From Lachnospiraceae bacterium (GTDB taxonomy: Bacteria; Bacillota; Clostridia; Lachnospirales; Lachnospiraceae): 61,301 bases of DNA. Positions 1-8,789 of this stretch are shown here, piece after piece. The stretch is taken from contig JAAWCJ010000005.1 in the NCBI GenBank assembly GCA_022793195.1, positions 1-61,301 on the forward strand, written 5' to 3'. How positions within the stretch are numbered: position 1 is the first letter of the stretch; each line of letters opens with the position of its first letter. The translations under genes and the position numbers were made by a program. The notes below the pieces were generated by a model. That model saw nothing but the letters and a program-made list of their open reading frames with translations, had not been told where the DNA came from and made no database searches.

Positions 1-225
1 CCTCCCGCAGGTTCCGCTGTCCCGGCTGCTCCCGACATCATATCCTGAATCTCCTCCTGGGAAAGTTTTTCATCTCCTCCCGCAGGTTCCGCTGTCCCAG
101 CTGCTCCCGACATCATAGCCTGGATCTCCTCCTGGGAAAGTTTTGCATCCCCTCCCGCGGGTTCCGCTGTTTCTGTATTCCCCGACATCATGGCCTGAAT
201 CTCTTCCTGGCTCATTACGCCGTCT
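1..225 (-). repeat. 75-bp in-frame tandem repeat in fliY, three copies visible
   Basis: Near-identical 75-base units begin at 1, 76 and 151 (left to right on the + strand). Each encodes 25 residues containing SQEEIQ(A/D)MMSG followed by an Ala/Gly/Pro-rich spacer. The array may continue past the left edge. The period is a multiple of three, so copy-number change would keep the frame. The core resembles LSQSQIDELL at the start of FliM in the same operon. Confidence 0.92.
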
Positions 226-899
226 GACTGAACACCTGTCTGAATAATGGAATTCTCCGGTTCCGCCACAGGGGCTGTTTCTCCCACATCCATGGACTGA
301 AAAGAATCTGCAAAAGGAGCCAGCAGACGCTTAATAAGGTCAATGGACATAATGTTCATAAATTCGCTCTTTAAAACATCATCTCCGATTTCCAGCGTAA
401 AGCGAACCAGCACCTGCTCCGTTCCAGCAGGAAAATATCTTTCTTTAAAAGACAAATCATCTGTAATTTCAAAAGACTTGGGAGTTGAAATATCCACCGG
501 ATAACCTAAAAACTCAGAAAGAGCTGTCGCCGAAGACCCCATCATTTGGTTCATGACCTCACAAACGGCGCTCACGTTTATTTCATCATCCATTACAAAT
601 TCTTCTTCCGGTATCTCCGCTCCCATCAGAATACCCACAATAACACGCACGTCATTGCGGCGGAAGATCATTACATTGCTGCCCTCCAGGCCTTTGACAT
701 AGGATATATCCACACCTACGGCCGGCTCCATGCGCTTAAATGAAAACTCGTCACTGGAGAGTACCTGTGCCACCGGCGTAGTAATATTTACCTTTGTGCC
801 CAGCAGGGTTGATATCGCTGTAGCTGAAGCGCCGAGGCTGATATTCATTATCTCGCCTATGGCATCCAACTCCATTGCGTTAAAGCTGTTAGCACCCAT
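1..899 (-). CDS. fliY: FliY flagellar motor switch protein (3' end cut by window edge)
   Basis: FliY is a switch-complex protein at the cytoplasmic face of the flagellar motor. It combines a CheC-like CheY-P phosphatase domain with a FliN-like SpoA domain. The N-terminus reads MGANSFNAMELDAIGEIMN, the CheC/FliY signature, and the CheC-like region fills about residues 1-200. An acidic linker follows, then three 25-residue repeats from about residue 229. The C-terminal SpoA domain would lie beyond the left edge. AAGGAG sits 8 bases before the ATG. It is the last visible gene of the fla operon, 32 bases after flgC. The family call is firm; placing the SpoA domain outside the window is inference. 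Confidence 0.9.
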   Translation of the reverse strand, partial: MGANSFNAMELDAIGEIMNISLGASATAISTLLGTKVNITTPVAQVLSSDEFSFKRMEPAVGVDISYVKGLEGSNVMIFRRNDVRVIVGILMGAEIPEEEFVMDDEINVSAVCEVMNQMMGSSATALSEFLGYPVDISTPKSFEITDDLSFKERYFPAGTEQVLVRFTLEIGDDVLKSEFMNIMSIDLIKRLLAPFADSFQSMDVGETAPVAEPENSIIQTGVQSDGVMSQEEIQAMMSGNTETAEPAGGDAKLSQEEIQAMMSGAAGTAEPAGGDEKLSQEEIQDMMSGAAGTAEPAG

Positions 900-931
900 T
901 ATCTAATCTCCTTTGTTGTATAGTTTCAAAT

Positions 932-1381
932 TTAACTTCCTATCTCCAAAGCTTTCTGGGCCATCAGCTTAATCGCATTCAGTGCCGTTACATTCGCCTC
1001 ATAGGAACGGGTAGCCGACATACTGTCAACCGTTTCCTTCAGCGCATCCACATTGGGCAGGTTCACATATCCATTTTCGTCTGCATCCGGGTGTTCCGGA
1101 TTGTAGACTTTTGTAAGCTCCGTATCATCTTCTATAATTTCCGCAACCCGGACTCCGGCATTCCGGCTGGAATACGCCTGTCCTCTGGAGACACTTCTCA
1201 GGACTGACTGAAAGGAATTGCCGCCATAGCTTTCCAGTACAACCTCTTTTCTACGGTAGGTTCCGCCGGATTCCGTACGAGTTGCATTCATATTTGCAAT
1301 ATTCTCTGCCGCCACATCCATACGCACCCTCTGTGCGCTCATACCGGAGGCGCAGATATTAAACGAACTTAAAAAAGCCAC
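932..1381 (-). CDS. flgC: Flagellar basal-body proximal rod protein FlgC
   Basis: FlgC is a proximal rod subunit exported by the flagellar type III system. The 149-residue protein has the family's N-terminal helix pattern (SSFNICASGMSAQRVRMDVA, then ENIANMNATRTESGGTYRRK) and a C-terminal helix with NVTALNAIKLMAQKALEIG, as in other rod and hook proteins. The start is a GTG preceded by AGGAGG at 9 bases. flgC normally follows flgB directly; here flgB is about 13 kb upstream and is followed by fliE, so this copy between cheY and fliY is out of place. No second flgC is seen in the window. Confidence 0.93.
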   Translation of the reverse strand: MAFLSSFNICASGMSAQRVRMDVAAENIANMNATRTESGGTYRRKEVVLESYGGNSFQSVLRSVSRGQAYSSRNAGVRVAEIIEDDTELTKVYNPEHPDADENGYVNLPNVDALKETVDSMSATRSYEANVTALNAIKLMAQKALEIGS

Positions 1382-1401
1382 TCTTCAATCCCTCCTGTTC
1401 T

Positions 1402-1764
1402 TTAGCTGCCTAAGATCTGATTCACGGCCTCTACAATACGATCCGCATTAAAGGGTTTTACGATAAAATCCTTCGCGCCATACTTAATAGCCTCCACAAC
1501 CATGCTCTGCTGTCCCATGGCCGTACACATTACAATTCTGGCCTCAGGATTGGTTTCTTTAATCTTTTTCAATGCCTGAAGACCATCCATATTGGGCATT
1601 GTGATATCCATAAATACCAGATCCGGCTTCTCTGCACCATACTTTTCTACCGCTTCCGCCCCATCCTGCGCCTCAACAAAATCTGCAAAGCCATTCTTTG
1701 TCAAGGTGTTTTTAATCATCATCCGCATGAAGGCTGCATCATCGACTATCATTATCTTTGCCAT
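1402..1764 (-). CDS. cheY: Chemotaxis response regulator CheY
   Basis: CheY is a single-domain receiver that carries the chemotaxis signal to the motor switch. The 120-residue protein has the acidic pair Asp8-Asp9, phospho-acceptor Asp53 in FMDITMPNMDG, Thr81 and Lys103 in VKPF, all in canonical positions. There is no output domain. It starts at ATG with an AGGAAA ribosome site, 99 bases after fliM and 20 before flgC. Location beside fliM and fliY supports a role in motor switching. Confidence 0.95.
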   Translation of the reverse strand: MAKIMIVDDAAFMRMMIKNTLTKNGFADFVEAQDGAEAVEKYGAEKPDLVFMDITMPNMDGLQALKKIKETNPEARIVMCTAMGQQSMVVEAIKYGAKDFIVKPFNADRIVEAVNQILGS

Positions 1765-1863
1765 ATCTGTTTCCTCACTTTTTCTTCGTTTTTATATATA
1801 AGCCTAATTGTACCCTTTGAGTATTCCATTATACCGTCCGGCCCGTCACAAATCATGTGCTCC

Positions 1864-2928
1864 TCAATCCGCCGATACCTCAGCCAATTCTTCCTGTTCC
1901 TCTTCTTCAGAAGAATTTCCCACAAGCCCTTCAATCTGTACTGCCAGATTCTTCTTGGAAACTCCCATTCGTCCGGTAAACCATGGCTGCCGCCCTACAT
2001 ACAAATTGACGTTGCTGTTCTCCATCTTATTCAAATCAATAATATCTCCCACCTGCAGACGGTAAATATCATTTAAGTTAAGCTGCACCTTGGCCAGTTC
2101 CGCTGTAATTGGAAGCTGGGAGTATCGAATATTTTCCAAAATAATATCCCTGTTGTCGTGATACGAAAAGCCCTTTGCAATGTGCTTTCTGCTGTCTATC
2201 AGCAGGAAAATCAGTTCCAGCAGAGTACCCGGCATACAAATTCTTATTTTTTCCACTGCCAGGCCAGCCACGTCCACGTTCAGATGGATAATGGCCACAG
2301 CCTCATCCAGCCCCACATCCTGCAGCATACTGGGGTTTGCCTCCACACGGGAAAGTGTAAAATCCAAATTTATATAATTAGAAAATCCGTCTTTCAGCGC
2401 CTGGATAAAGTACTTCACTACCCGGATATATAACGCTCTCTCCACGTCGGAATATCGATAGTCACTTTCCTCTTTGACCACTTTATCCCCGCCTCCCAGC
2501 ATATGGCTGATCAGCGTAAGAATCAACCCTGGCGTCACATACATGTACATAGCGATATTATTTTTTACGCCATCCGGTGTTGACACGTCAATCAAGGTGA
2601 CTTCATCATTTTCATGAAGACTGTTTACATATTCATAATACCGCTTTTCCTGGACATCCAGGACCGTAATATCCGTCATGGCACGGAAAATACCATTTAC
2701 CTGAGAAGTTAAAATCCTGGCATAATTTTCATAAGAGCTGGTAAGCATCTTCATACGCTCTTTTGTAAATTTCCTGGGACTATAGAAGTCATATTTATTA
2801 TATTTTGTCTCCTCGGCCGGCTTTACGGTTTCCTTCTCCTCCACCTTCGTCTCAGCAACCGGTCCACCGCCGCCCGACATGGATTTCAGGAGTTCGTCAA
2901 TCTGACTTTGAGATAATACATCTGCCAT
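1864..2928 (-). CDS. fliM: Flagellar motor switch protein FliM
   Basis: FliM is a C-ring switch protein that binds CheY-P through its N-terminus and FliG/FliY through the rest. The 354-residue protein opens with MADVLSQSQIDELLKSM, the conserved CheY-binding peptide, followed by a Gly-rich linker, the CheC-like middle domain (from about YDFYSPRKFTKE) and a C-terminal SpoA domain ending in a Glu-rich tail. Length is close to the family norm. AAGGTGG precedes the ATG. It follows motB by 64 bases; the fliL gene usually found here is absent. Confidence 0.96.
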   Translation of the reverse strand: MADVLSQSQIDELLKSMSGGGGPVAETKVEEKETVKPAEETKYNKYDFYSPRKFTKERMKMLTSSYENYARILTSQVNGIFRAMTDITVLDVQEKRYYEYVNSLHENDEVTLIDVSTPDGVKNNIAMYMYVTPGLILTLISHMLGGGDKVVKEESDYRYSDVERALYIRVVKYFIQALKDGFSNYINLDFTLSRVEANPSMLQDVGLDEAVAIIHLNVDVAGLAVEKIRICMPGTLLELIFLLIDSRKHIAKGFSYHDNRDIILENIRYSQLPITAELAKVQLNLNDIYRLQVGDIIDLNKMENSNVNLYVGRQPWFTGRMGVSKKNLAVQIEGLVGNSSEEEEQEELAEVSAD

Positions 2929-2992
2929 CGTTTCGCCACCTTTTTCTTATTCTGTCACAGCTCCCGGACAGGCCCACACCGCCTCTTATCCC

Positions 2993-3916
2993 TTAATTTC
3001 CCTCAGGAGCCGTGACGGGAGCCTGCATACTGGCACCATCTTCCGGCGGCACGGTGCCCTCCACAGGAGCAAAACCAGGTTCTGTCTCTCCCTGTGTAGA
3101 AGGTACGCCTGTTGTCACAGTCGTCTTATCCGCATTGACGCCGCTGTTAAACTCTTCATAATATTCATTCAAAGAACGCACTTCCGAACCCTCATTAATC
3201 AAAAGAAGCTCCACGCGGCGGTTCCTTGCCCTGCCTTCCGGCGTCTCATTGGTATCTACCGGCCGGAACTGCCCGTAACTGATCCCCACCAGCTTTTCGG
3301 GCTCAATGACATTTCTCTGCTGAATAAAAACACTGACCTCCGCCGCACGCATGGCCGAAAGCATACGATCCTCTCTGGGCAAATTGGGCTCATCCGGGCT
3401 TTCCTGCGCCGTATGGGCCATGATATCAATCTGATTGATCTGTGATGACAGAGGATTAATCACGTCGCAAAAAACCCCCAGCACTTCCTGTCCTTGTTCT
3501 GTAATCACAGAACTGTTTCCTGAAAAGAAAGTCTTATCCTGAAATGCAACATAGGTATATCCATCACCACCGGAAACCGTCACACCTTCAACACCTTTTT
3601 CATTTAAAGCTTCCACCAGCTGTTCATACAGCTGCTCGATTGCCAGGGCTTCTATTTCTTCCAGTTCCTCCGGAGTAATTTCTTCCGGATCCATCTTGAT
3701 CTCCCCACTTACGCCATCCTCGCCCTCTGGCTGATTGATTCCTATGGATTCCTCCGATGCCGTCGGGTAAATACTACGAATGAAAATTTTCAATTTATCC
3801 TGATCTATGGTAGACATGGAATACAGCATGACAAAGAAACACAACAGCAGCGTTACCATGTCGCCATAGGTATCCATCCAACTACCGCAGTCCTCGCCGC
3901 CTCCACGTTTTTTCAT
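2993..3916 (-). CDS. motB: Flagellar stator protein MotB
   Basis: MotB anchors the stator to peptidoglycan and supplies the essential proton/ion-binding aspartate. The single membrane helix contains TYGDMVTLLLCFFVMLYS, with Asp19 as the predicted ion-binding residue. The periplasmic-type OmpA/MotB domain covers about residues 120-245 and includes SYGQFRPV and NRRVELLLI. An acidic segment (residues about 60-95) and a Pro/Thr-rich tail are family-variable. It overlaps motA by 4 bases (ATGA), implying translational coupling. The start MKKRGGGEDCGSW fits the family's basic N-terminus. Confidence 0.95.
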   Translation of the reverse strand: MKKRGGGEDCGSWMDTYGDMVTLLLCFFVMLYSMSTIDQDKLKIFIRSIYPTASEESIGINQPEGEDGVSGEIKMDPEEITPEELEEIEALAIEQLYEQLVEALNEKGVEGVTVSGGDGYTYVAFQDKTFFSGNSSVITEQGQEVLGVFCDVINPLSSQINQIDIMAHTAQESPDEPNLPREDRMLSAMRAAEVSVFIQQRNVIEPEKLVGISYGQFRPVDTNETPEGRARNRRVELLLINEGSEVRSLNEYYEEFNSGVNADKTTVTTGVPSTQGETEPGFAPVEGTVPPEDGASMQAPVTAPEGN

Positions 3917-4746
3917 CCTTCTCCTCCTTCAGAAGACGGCCCCGCCTTCTCAGCTTTGGCCAAAAGCTTCTTTCTGGAACCCTGTTTCAGAGATGACAAC
4001 AACTTCTCCCTCAATGTCTTGGGATTTTCGCCTGCCATGATGGCAAGGACGCCATCCACAATGGTGGCACAATATAATTCCTCTTCATCCTGTCGTACCC
4101 TCAGTTTTTTCGCTATGGGCTGAAAGATCATATTTGCAAGGGCGCTGCCGTAAAAGGTTGTAATCAAAGCTACCGACATATCCTGTCCCAAAGTAGCCGC
4201 ACCGCCGCCATCGTCAAAATTCATTCCTTTTAACATGTTGATCAGACCGATCAGCGTTCCGATCATACCAAAAGCCGGAGCATAGGAAGAACCCTTTTCA
4301 TAAAATCCTGCCGCCTGATCGTGGCGGAGCATCATGGTTTCCATTTCTTTTTCCAAAGTTTCCCGGACTTTATCCGGATCACTGGCATCCACAATCATCA
4401 AAATACTTCTCTTTAAAAACGGATTCTTGATCTCTTCCGCCTTTTCCTCCAGCGCCAGAAGCCCGCTTTGTCTCGCCACCATGGCCAGATCCACCAACTG
4501 ATCCACCAGCTTCGGAATCTTATATTTACCACCCTTAAACATAATCACGAAATGTTTCGGGACCTCTTTCACTACGGAAAAGGGGTAACTGGCAATCAGA
4601 GCCGCAATGGTTCCACCGATTACAATCTGGATACTGGGAACATCAATAAAATTTTGCAGCTTTGCCATTTCGGCAAAGTTACTGCTGATACCCATTACTA
4701 CCAAAACTGCACCCAGCACAAGCCCAACCAGCCATGTAGGATCCAT
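3913..4746 (-). CDS. motA: Flagellar stator protein MotA
   Basis: MotA is the four-helix stator subunit that drives rotation together with MotB. The 277-residue protein shows helices at about residues 3-22 and 33-55 and two more around GSSYAPAFGMIGTLIGLINM and DMSVALITTFYGSALANMIF, both strongly conserved. The cytoplasmic loop carries charged residues expected to contact FliG. GGAGG lies 9 bases before the ATG. It sits between flbD and motB in the fla operon, the usual Clostridia arrangement. Confidence 0.95.
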   Translation of the reverse strand: MDPTWLVGLVLGAVLVVMGISSNFAEMAKLQNFIDVPSIQIVIGGTIAALIASYPFSVVKEVPKHFVIMFKGGKYKIPKLVDQLVDLAMVARQSGLLALEEKAEEIKNPFLKRSILMIVDASDPDKVRETLEKEMETMMLRHDQAAGFYEKGSSYAPAFGMIGTLIGLINMLKGMNFDDGGGAATLGQDMSVALITTFYGSALANMIFQPIAKKLRVRQDEEELYCATIVDGVLAIMAGENPKTLREKLLSSLKQGSRKKLLAKAEKAGPSSEGGEG

Positions 4747-4786
4747 GATCTCAATCCTCCTCTGTAATTAAAATACTATCTATCAA

Positions 4787-5008
4787 TTATTCTGCTGTTC
4801 CTTTAAACAACAGCTCTCTTTCCCCTGGTGCAATACAACTATGTAAAAATGCCACAATCTGCTCCTGAATGGATTCCACTGAATCCCGCACCAGATAATA
4901 CCGGCCGGTGGTCAGTTGAACCTTCGTCTCAGGAATTTCTTTTATGTATAAAATCTGAAAATAATTCAAGTACCGGACAGCGCCATCCAGCCCAACTACT
5001 TTAATCAT
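4787..5008 (-). CDS. flbD: FlbD-family flagellar operon protein
   Basis: FlbD-family proteins of Firmicutes (SwrD in Bacillus) are small flagellar-operon proteins linked to motor torque. The 73-residue protein begins MIKVVGLDGAVRYLNYFQIL and includes EIPETKVQLTTGRYYLV, the family core. The reading frame is open further upstream, but GGGGAG lies 8 bases before this ATG and the family starts with M-I, so the start at 5008 was chosen. It lies between flgE and motA, as in other Clostridia. Confidence 0.88.
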   Translation of the reverse strand: MIKVVGLDGAVRYLNYFQILYIKEIPETKVQLTTGRYYLVRDSVESIQEQIVAFLHSCIAPGERELLFKGTAE

Positions 5009-5092
5009 GCTATTTCTCCCCGAATATCCATATGGATTCCCCATGCCAGGTATAACTATTTCCCCCAGCATGGGGAATCCGAGGCTTATCTA

Positions 5093-6061
5093 TTAACGCT
5101 TCATATTTACAAGTTCTTCCAGAATCTGGTCGCTGACTGTGATAATCTTAGTATTGGCCTGGAAACCTCTCTGAGTGGTAATAAGCTCAGAAAATTCCTT
5201 TGCCATGTCCACATTGGAGGCTTCCACATAGCCCGTAATCAGGCTGGAGGTCGCGCCTTTGCCCGGCGCTTTCGCCTGGCAAATACCAGAGTTGTCAGCC
5301 TTTGAAGCAGTATAATAACTGCCGCCGGCTTTTGTAAGACCTTCCTGGTTCTGGAACGTGGCAACAGCCACCTGGCCAATCACAGCTTCCTTAACCTCAA
5401 CTGTATCTACACCGTTAACTGTTACGGGAATTTCGATACCTATGGTAATTACGCCTTCATTATCAATTTTCACACTCTTGGCTAAAGCAATCGTATTATT
5501 ATCGGCTATATCACCATTCTGTGCGCAGACGCGGATGGGCACCAGCTGATCCTCATTAAAAGTGATGGGATCAGCTAAAGCATTGTTTCCGTCGGGTCGG
5601 AAGCCGTAAACAAAGTTATTGCTGTTGCTGTCCACCAGGAAGCCGGCGCTGTCGATTTTAAACTGGCCCACACGGGTGTACTGGAAATTACTTCCCTTAA
5701 TGTCATCTGAAGTACCCGCCGGCACACTGGATACAGTCGGCATAGTCATAAAAAATCCTTCGCCGTCTATGGTAGCTGTGAGGCCGCCCATCTGTGTCGG
5801 CGTACTGGCAGTCATATCCACCCAGATGGAACCCATCATAGTACCGTAACCATACTGAGCCGCATTGACACCACCGGAACCTCCGGTATTTCCAGCTCCG
5901 CCGGTGGAATTGGTGGAAGTCTGATACATTGCCTCCTTAAACATATAGCTTTGGGACTTATAGCCCGCTGTATTTACGTTTGCGATATTATGACCGATTA
6001 CATCCAACTTGTTCTGGTGTGCCCGCAGTCCTGCAACTGCAGAATCCATTGCTCTTAACAT
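5093..6061 (-). CDS. flgE: Flagellar hook protein FlgE
   Basis: FlgE forms the hook, the universal joint outside the cell. The 322-residue protein has the rod/hook N-terminal motif (MDSAVAGLRAHQNKLDVIGH, then NIANVNTAGYKS) and the matching C-terminal helix (SELITTQRGFQANTKIITVS). A Ser/Thr/Gly-rich stretch follows at residues 48-70. The central domain is short compared with about 400 residues in enteric hooks. Position after flgD and the TIGR02530 gene and before flbD supports FlgE rather than FlgG or FlgF. Confidence 0.93.
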   Translation of the reverse strand: MLRAMDSAVAGLRAHQNKLDVIGHNIANVNTAGYKSQSYMFKEAMYQTSTNSTGGAGNTGGSGGVNAAQYGYGTMMGSIWVDMTASTPTQMGGLTATIDGEGFFMTMPTVSSVPAGTSDDIKGSNFQYTRVGQFKIDSAGFLVDSNSNNFVYGFRPDGNNALADPITFNEDQLVPIRVCAQNGDIADNNTIALAKSVKIDNEGVITIGIEIPVTVNGVDTVEVKEAVIGQVAVATFQNQEGLTKAGGSYYTASKADNSGICQAKAPGKGATSSLITGYVEASNVDMAKEFSELITTQRGFQANTKIITVSDQILEELVNMKR

Positions 6062-6138
6062 TCTTTCTTGTCATCCTTTCCGCTGTCATTCCGATGTATA
6101 CTTCTGATACGCCGGACAAGCATCCTTTCGGTCCTGCT

Positions 6139-6519
6139 TTACATAATAACAGCACTATCAATATTTGTAAAGATTCTGTCTTTCATATCTTCGGCCGACA
6201 TGGTCGTCACCACCACGTTATTAGGAACATTCACGATAAATACACCCTGACGGCCAATAACAGCTACATCTTTGGCGCCTTTCAGCCTTGCTCCTTCCAC
6301 GGCCTGTTCCAAATCGCCCATAAGTTGATTATCCATGGCGATTCCACGTTCTCCCATGCGTTTTGCCGCATGTTTGGAAAAATTTAAACCCTGGCTCTCA
6401 AGCGTCCTGGCCTTCAACAGCTCGCCGAAAGCAGCGCTGCCTACAGGGTTTTGCCCCGTACTTCCCTGACTGATATTGCCTGCTCCATACGGAAGCTTCT
6501 GTATCTCGTTTATGCTCAT
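6139..6519 (-). CDS. Flagellar operon protein of the TIGR02530 type
   Basis: This 126-residue protein matches from memory the Firmicute/Spirochaete family placed between flgD and flgE and called simply flagellar operon protein. Visible features are a polar N-terminus, the helix FSKHAAKRMGERGIAMD, a charged stretch (LEQAVEGARLKGAKDVAVIG) and a beta-rich end with GVFIVNVPNNVVVTTMS. No membrane helix or signal peptide is present. GGAG lies 8 bases before the ATG. Function is not established; position suggests a role in hook assembly. Confidence 0.82.
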   Translation of the reverse strand: MSINEIQKLPYGAGNISQGSTGQNPVGSAAFGELLKARTLESQGLNFSKHAAKRMGERGIAMDNQLMGDLEQAVEGARLKGAKDVAVIGRQGVFIVNVPNNVVVTTMSAEDMKDRIFTNIDSAVIM

Positions 6520-6536
6520 AGGTCCGACTCCATTTC

Positions 6537-7034
6537 TTATTTTACCTCTTCACCACTGGAGTTTCCATCACCTACTGAACTGGTAACATCACCGATTCCC
6601 AAAAGATGGCTTAAGGGATGGTCTGTGCTGTCTCCCTTGATTCGGAAGGTCGGTGTGCTTCCCGTCAGGTTCACAGACTCAATCACACCCACTTTGCTTC
6701 CCGTCAAAATCTCTATGCCGGAAGCGTTTTCCTCAGTGATTGCCACTGTCACCTCTTTGCCAACCATTCCTGCCACGTAGGTGGTTGTACTCATGGCGCT
6801 GGTTGCCGTCATCGTCTCAGTCATGCTGGATAAAGCCTGCACCATAGCCATCTGAGTCATCTGATTCATCATATCACTGTTATCCATCGGATTTGTCATA
6901 TCCTGATTCTGGAGCTGCGTCGCTAAAAGCTGGATATAACTGGTGATCGTCAACGTATTTTTTGAGTTGCTTTGTGGTACGTAGACGCTCCCCGCATAGG
7001 GGTTATCCGTCCCACTGACATTGTTAACTGGCAT
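6537..7034 (-). CDS. flgD: Flagellar hook capping protein FlgD
   Basis: FlgD is the scaffold cap that lets FlgE subunits polymerise into the hook. The 165-residue protein has the conserved N-terminal segment YIQLLATQLQNQDMTNPMDN and then a Met/Gln-rich stretch (MNQMTQMAMVQALSSM). A beta-rich part that binds hook subunits follows. It is shorter than enteric FlgD, as is common in Clostridia. AAGGAGG precedes the ATG. It lies between fliK and the TIGR02530 gene. Confidence 0.92.
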   Translation of the reverse strand: MPVNNVSGTDNPYAGSVYVPQSNSKNTLTITSYIQLLATQLQNQDMTNPMDNSDMMNQMTQMAMVQALSSMTETMTATSAMSTTTYVAGMVGKEVTVAITEENASGIEILTGSKVGVIESVNLTGSTPTFRIKGDSTDHPLSHLLGIGDVTSSVGDGNSSGEEVK

Positions 7035-7088
7035 AATTATCCTCCTTGCCTTTCTTATGCCCTTCTGTACCGGACATTACTTATGTCT

Positions 7089-8258
7089 TTAAACAAACCC
7101 CAGTCTCAGCTGCTGTAAAAACGAGTCCTGGTCAGCCTGGCCTTTGCGCTCCTGGCTTTCCTGTCTCTGCTCTCTTTGCTGTCCTTCTCTTTGCTGCTCA
7201 TGATAGGGCTGTTCTCCTTCCGGCTGTCCCGTATAAATCACGGTTTCCTGTCCGGTTCTTTCCTCCAGAATCGAAGCCAACTCTGTCGCCCTGGAACTCA
7301 AAAGCTCCAGCGTCCTGGGGTTCGTAGCTAAAATCGAGACCGTTGCTTTCCCACTCTCATAAAGCACCTGAATGGTCAATTTTCCCAATGAAGCCGGTTC
7401 CAGTTCAATCGTAAGAGTTCCATTGCTTTCAGGGAACCTCTGGGCCAGCGTATGTCCTACATCGTTTACCACAGTGGACTCACTGGTTCTCACCGGTACC
7501 GTGGGGGCCTCCACCTGTTCGCGAAACCCGTATTCACGAGGCTGTTGAACCACCGTAGATATTTGCGGTTCCTGGCTGCCTTCCTCTCTGGCATCCTCTT
7601 TGGCCTTTCCAAAGGTATTTGCCATAACTTCCGGTTCTTTCACTGTCTGCTGTTTCTCTGTCTGTGAAGCCTCTGAAAGTCTGACACCTTCTTCCGGCGC
7701 CTGAACATTTTTCTGAACCGGCTCAGTCTGCATATTATTCCCCGACACCTGAAGCTCTTCCCCTGGCGTTTCCTTTAAAAACTCCGGTGAAATCGCTTCT
7801 GTCGCTTCACCCGCAGCCTGCAAAAGCCCTGCTTCGGAAGGAATTTCCAAAGCGGTATTTTCCTGGGCTTCCGGCTGTATCTGCAGTGTTTCCTGAACCG
7901 TTTCCAGTTTTGCTGCTTCTTCTGTCTGCAATGTCACTGCCTGGCCCGCATTTTCCTGAAGCTGCCAGAAAAGCTCCAGGGGAATCTGTTTGCCACCCTG
8001 TACGCCATCCTCTTTTTCAGCTTCGTCTTCCGCCTTGCTCTCCTGGACGGGTTTTGTTTCATCTTTTCCGGCTTCCGTAGTCTTATCCCCGGAATCTCTC
8101 CCGGAAACTGCCGAATCCTGCGTCTGCTTTGAATCAGCCTGATTCTGTTCCTTCAACAGTTTGTTAAAGGTAGAGTCCGCCGCTTCCGCTGCTGCCCGAT
8201 ATCCAGCCTTTACGCCCATCTGGAGCATAGACATTACTTCTGTCTGAACTTTTTCCAC
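7089..8258 (-). CDS. fliK: Flagellar hook-length control protein FliK
   Basis: FliK is a secreted ruler that sets hook length and switches export specificity. The first ~250 residues of this 389-residue protein are low-complexity, rich in Glu, Gln, Ser and Thr, as is usual. The C-terminal Flg_hook domain spans about residues 265-345, with LTIELEPASLGKLTIQVLYE and VSILATNPRTLELL. A Gln/Glu/Arg-rich tail follows. The start is GTG with AAAGGAG 7 bases upstream. It lies between fliJ and flgD, where FliK is expected. Confidence 0.92.
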   Translation of the reverse strand: MEKVQTEVMSMLQMGVKAGYRAAAEAADSTFNKLLKEQNQADSKQTQDSAVSGRDSGDKTTEAGKDETKPVQESKAEDEAEKEDGVQGGKQIPLELFWQLQENAGQAVTLQTEEAAKLETVQETLQIQPEAQENTALEIPSEAGLLQAAGEATEAISPEFLKETPGEELQVSGNNMQTEPVQKNVQAPEEGVRLSEASQTEKQQTVKEPEVMANTFGKAKEDAREEGSQEPQISTVVQQPREYGFREQVEAPTVPVRTSESTVVNDVGHTLAQRFPESNGTLTIELEPASLGKLTIQVLYESGKATVSILATNPRTLELLSSRATELASILEERTGQETVIYTGQPEGEQPYHEQQREGQQREQRQESQERKGQADQDSFLQQLRLGFV

Positions 8259-8311
8259 GCGTTTCTCCTTTCTTTTTTATTTTTTATAATCATCGGCCTA
8301 TAAAGCCGCGA

Positions 8312-8770
8312 CTACCACCTACATTCCAGGCTTTCGGCAACCATATTGTGAGTAATAAACTCCTCCACAAATGCCTCTTCCTCTTTCCTCTCTGCCACCT
8401 GATATTCTTTAAAACGTTTATCTTTCAGTTTTTCAAATTTGGAAGTATCCACTTTTGCGTCAATGACTTCATTCTTCTTTTTTTCTTCCTTGGTCTTTAA
8501 GACCACCAAATGCTCTTTCTCCTGTTCAATCTGCTCCTCCATTCTCTCTATACACATATCATAAAGGAGGTAAGATTCGATCGACGCTCCGGCTGATTTC
8601 GTTTCATCAAAACTTCCTTCATAGTCTAAAAGCCTGCCGTTTAACTGCCGGATTTCTTCTTTTTTGTCATTGACACTTTTGAGAATCACAGCATGCTCTT
8701 TTTTCAAATTGTCTAAAACCTGTGTCTTATAATTCAAAACCGTATCCAAACTATAATGAAATCGTTTCAC
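8312..8770 (-). CDS. fliJ: Flagellar export protein FliJ
   Basis: FliJ is the coiled-coil stalk protein of the flagellar export ATPase and a chaperone-escort factor. The 152-residue protein is almost wholly charged helix, starting MKRFHYSLDTVLNYKTQVLD, which fits the family start (FxFrLdtvLxyr). Heptad-like Lys/Glu runs extend through residues 20-135. The start is GTG with GGAGGG upstream. It follows fliI by 19 bases and precedes fliK. Confidence 0.92.
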   Translation of the reverse strand: MKRFHYSLDTVLNYKTQVLDNLKKEHAVILKSVNDKKEEIRQLNGRLLDYEGSFDETKSAGASIESYLLYDMCIERMEEQIEQEKEHLVVLKTKEEKKKNEVIDAKVDTSKFEKLKDKRFKEYQVAERKEEEAFVEEFITHNMVAESLECRW

Positions 8771-8789
8771 GTAAGAGTCCCTCCATCAT

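Noticed and set aside
1..225. A CRISPR-like or intergenic repeat
   Set aside because: The 75-bp units are in frame within fliY and nearly identical without spacers.
1765..1863. An internal promoter between fliM and cheY
   Set aside because: TATAAT is present on the minus strand, but no -35 stands at a usable distance.
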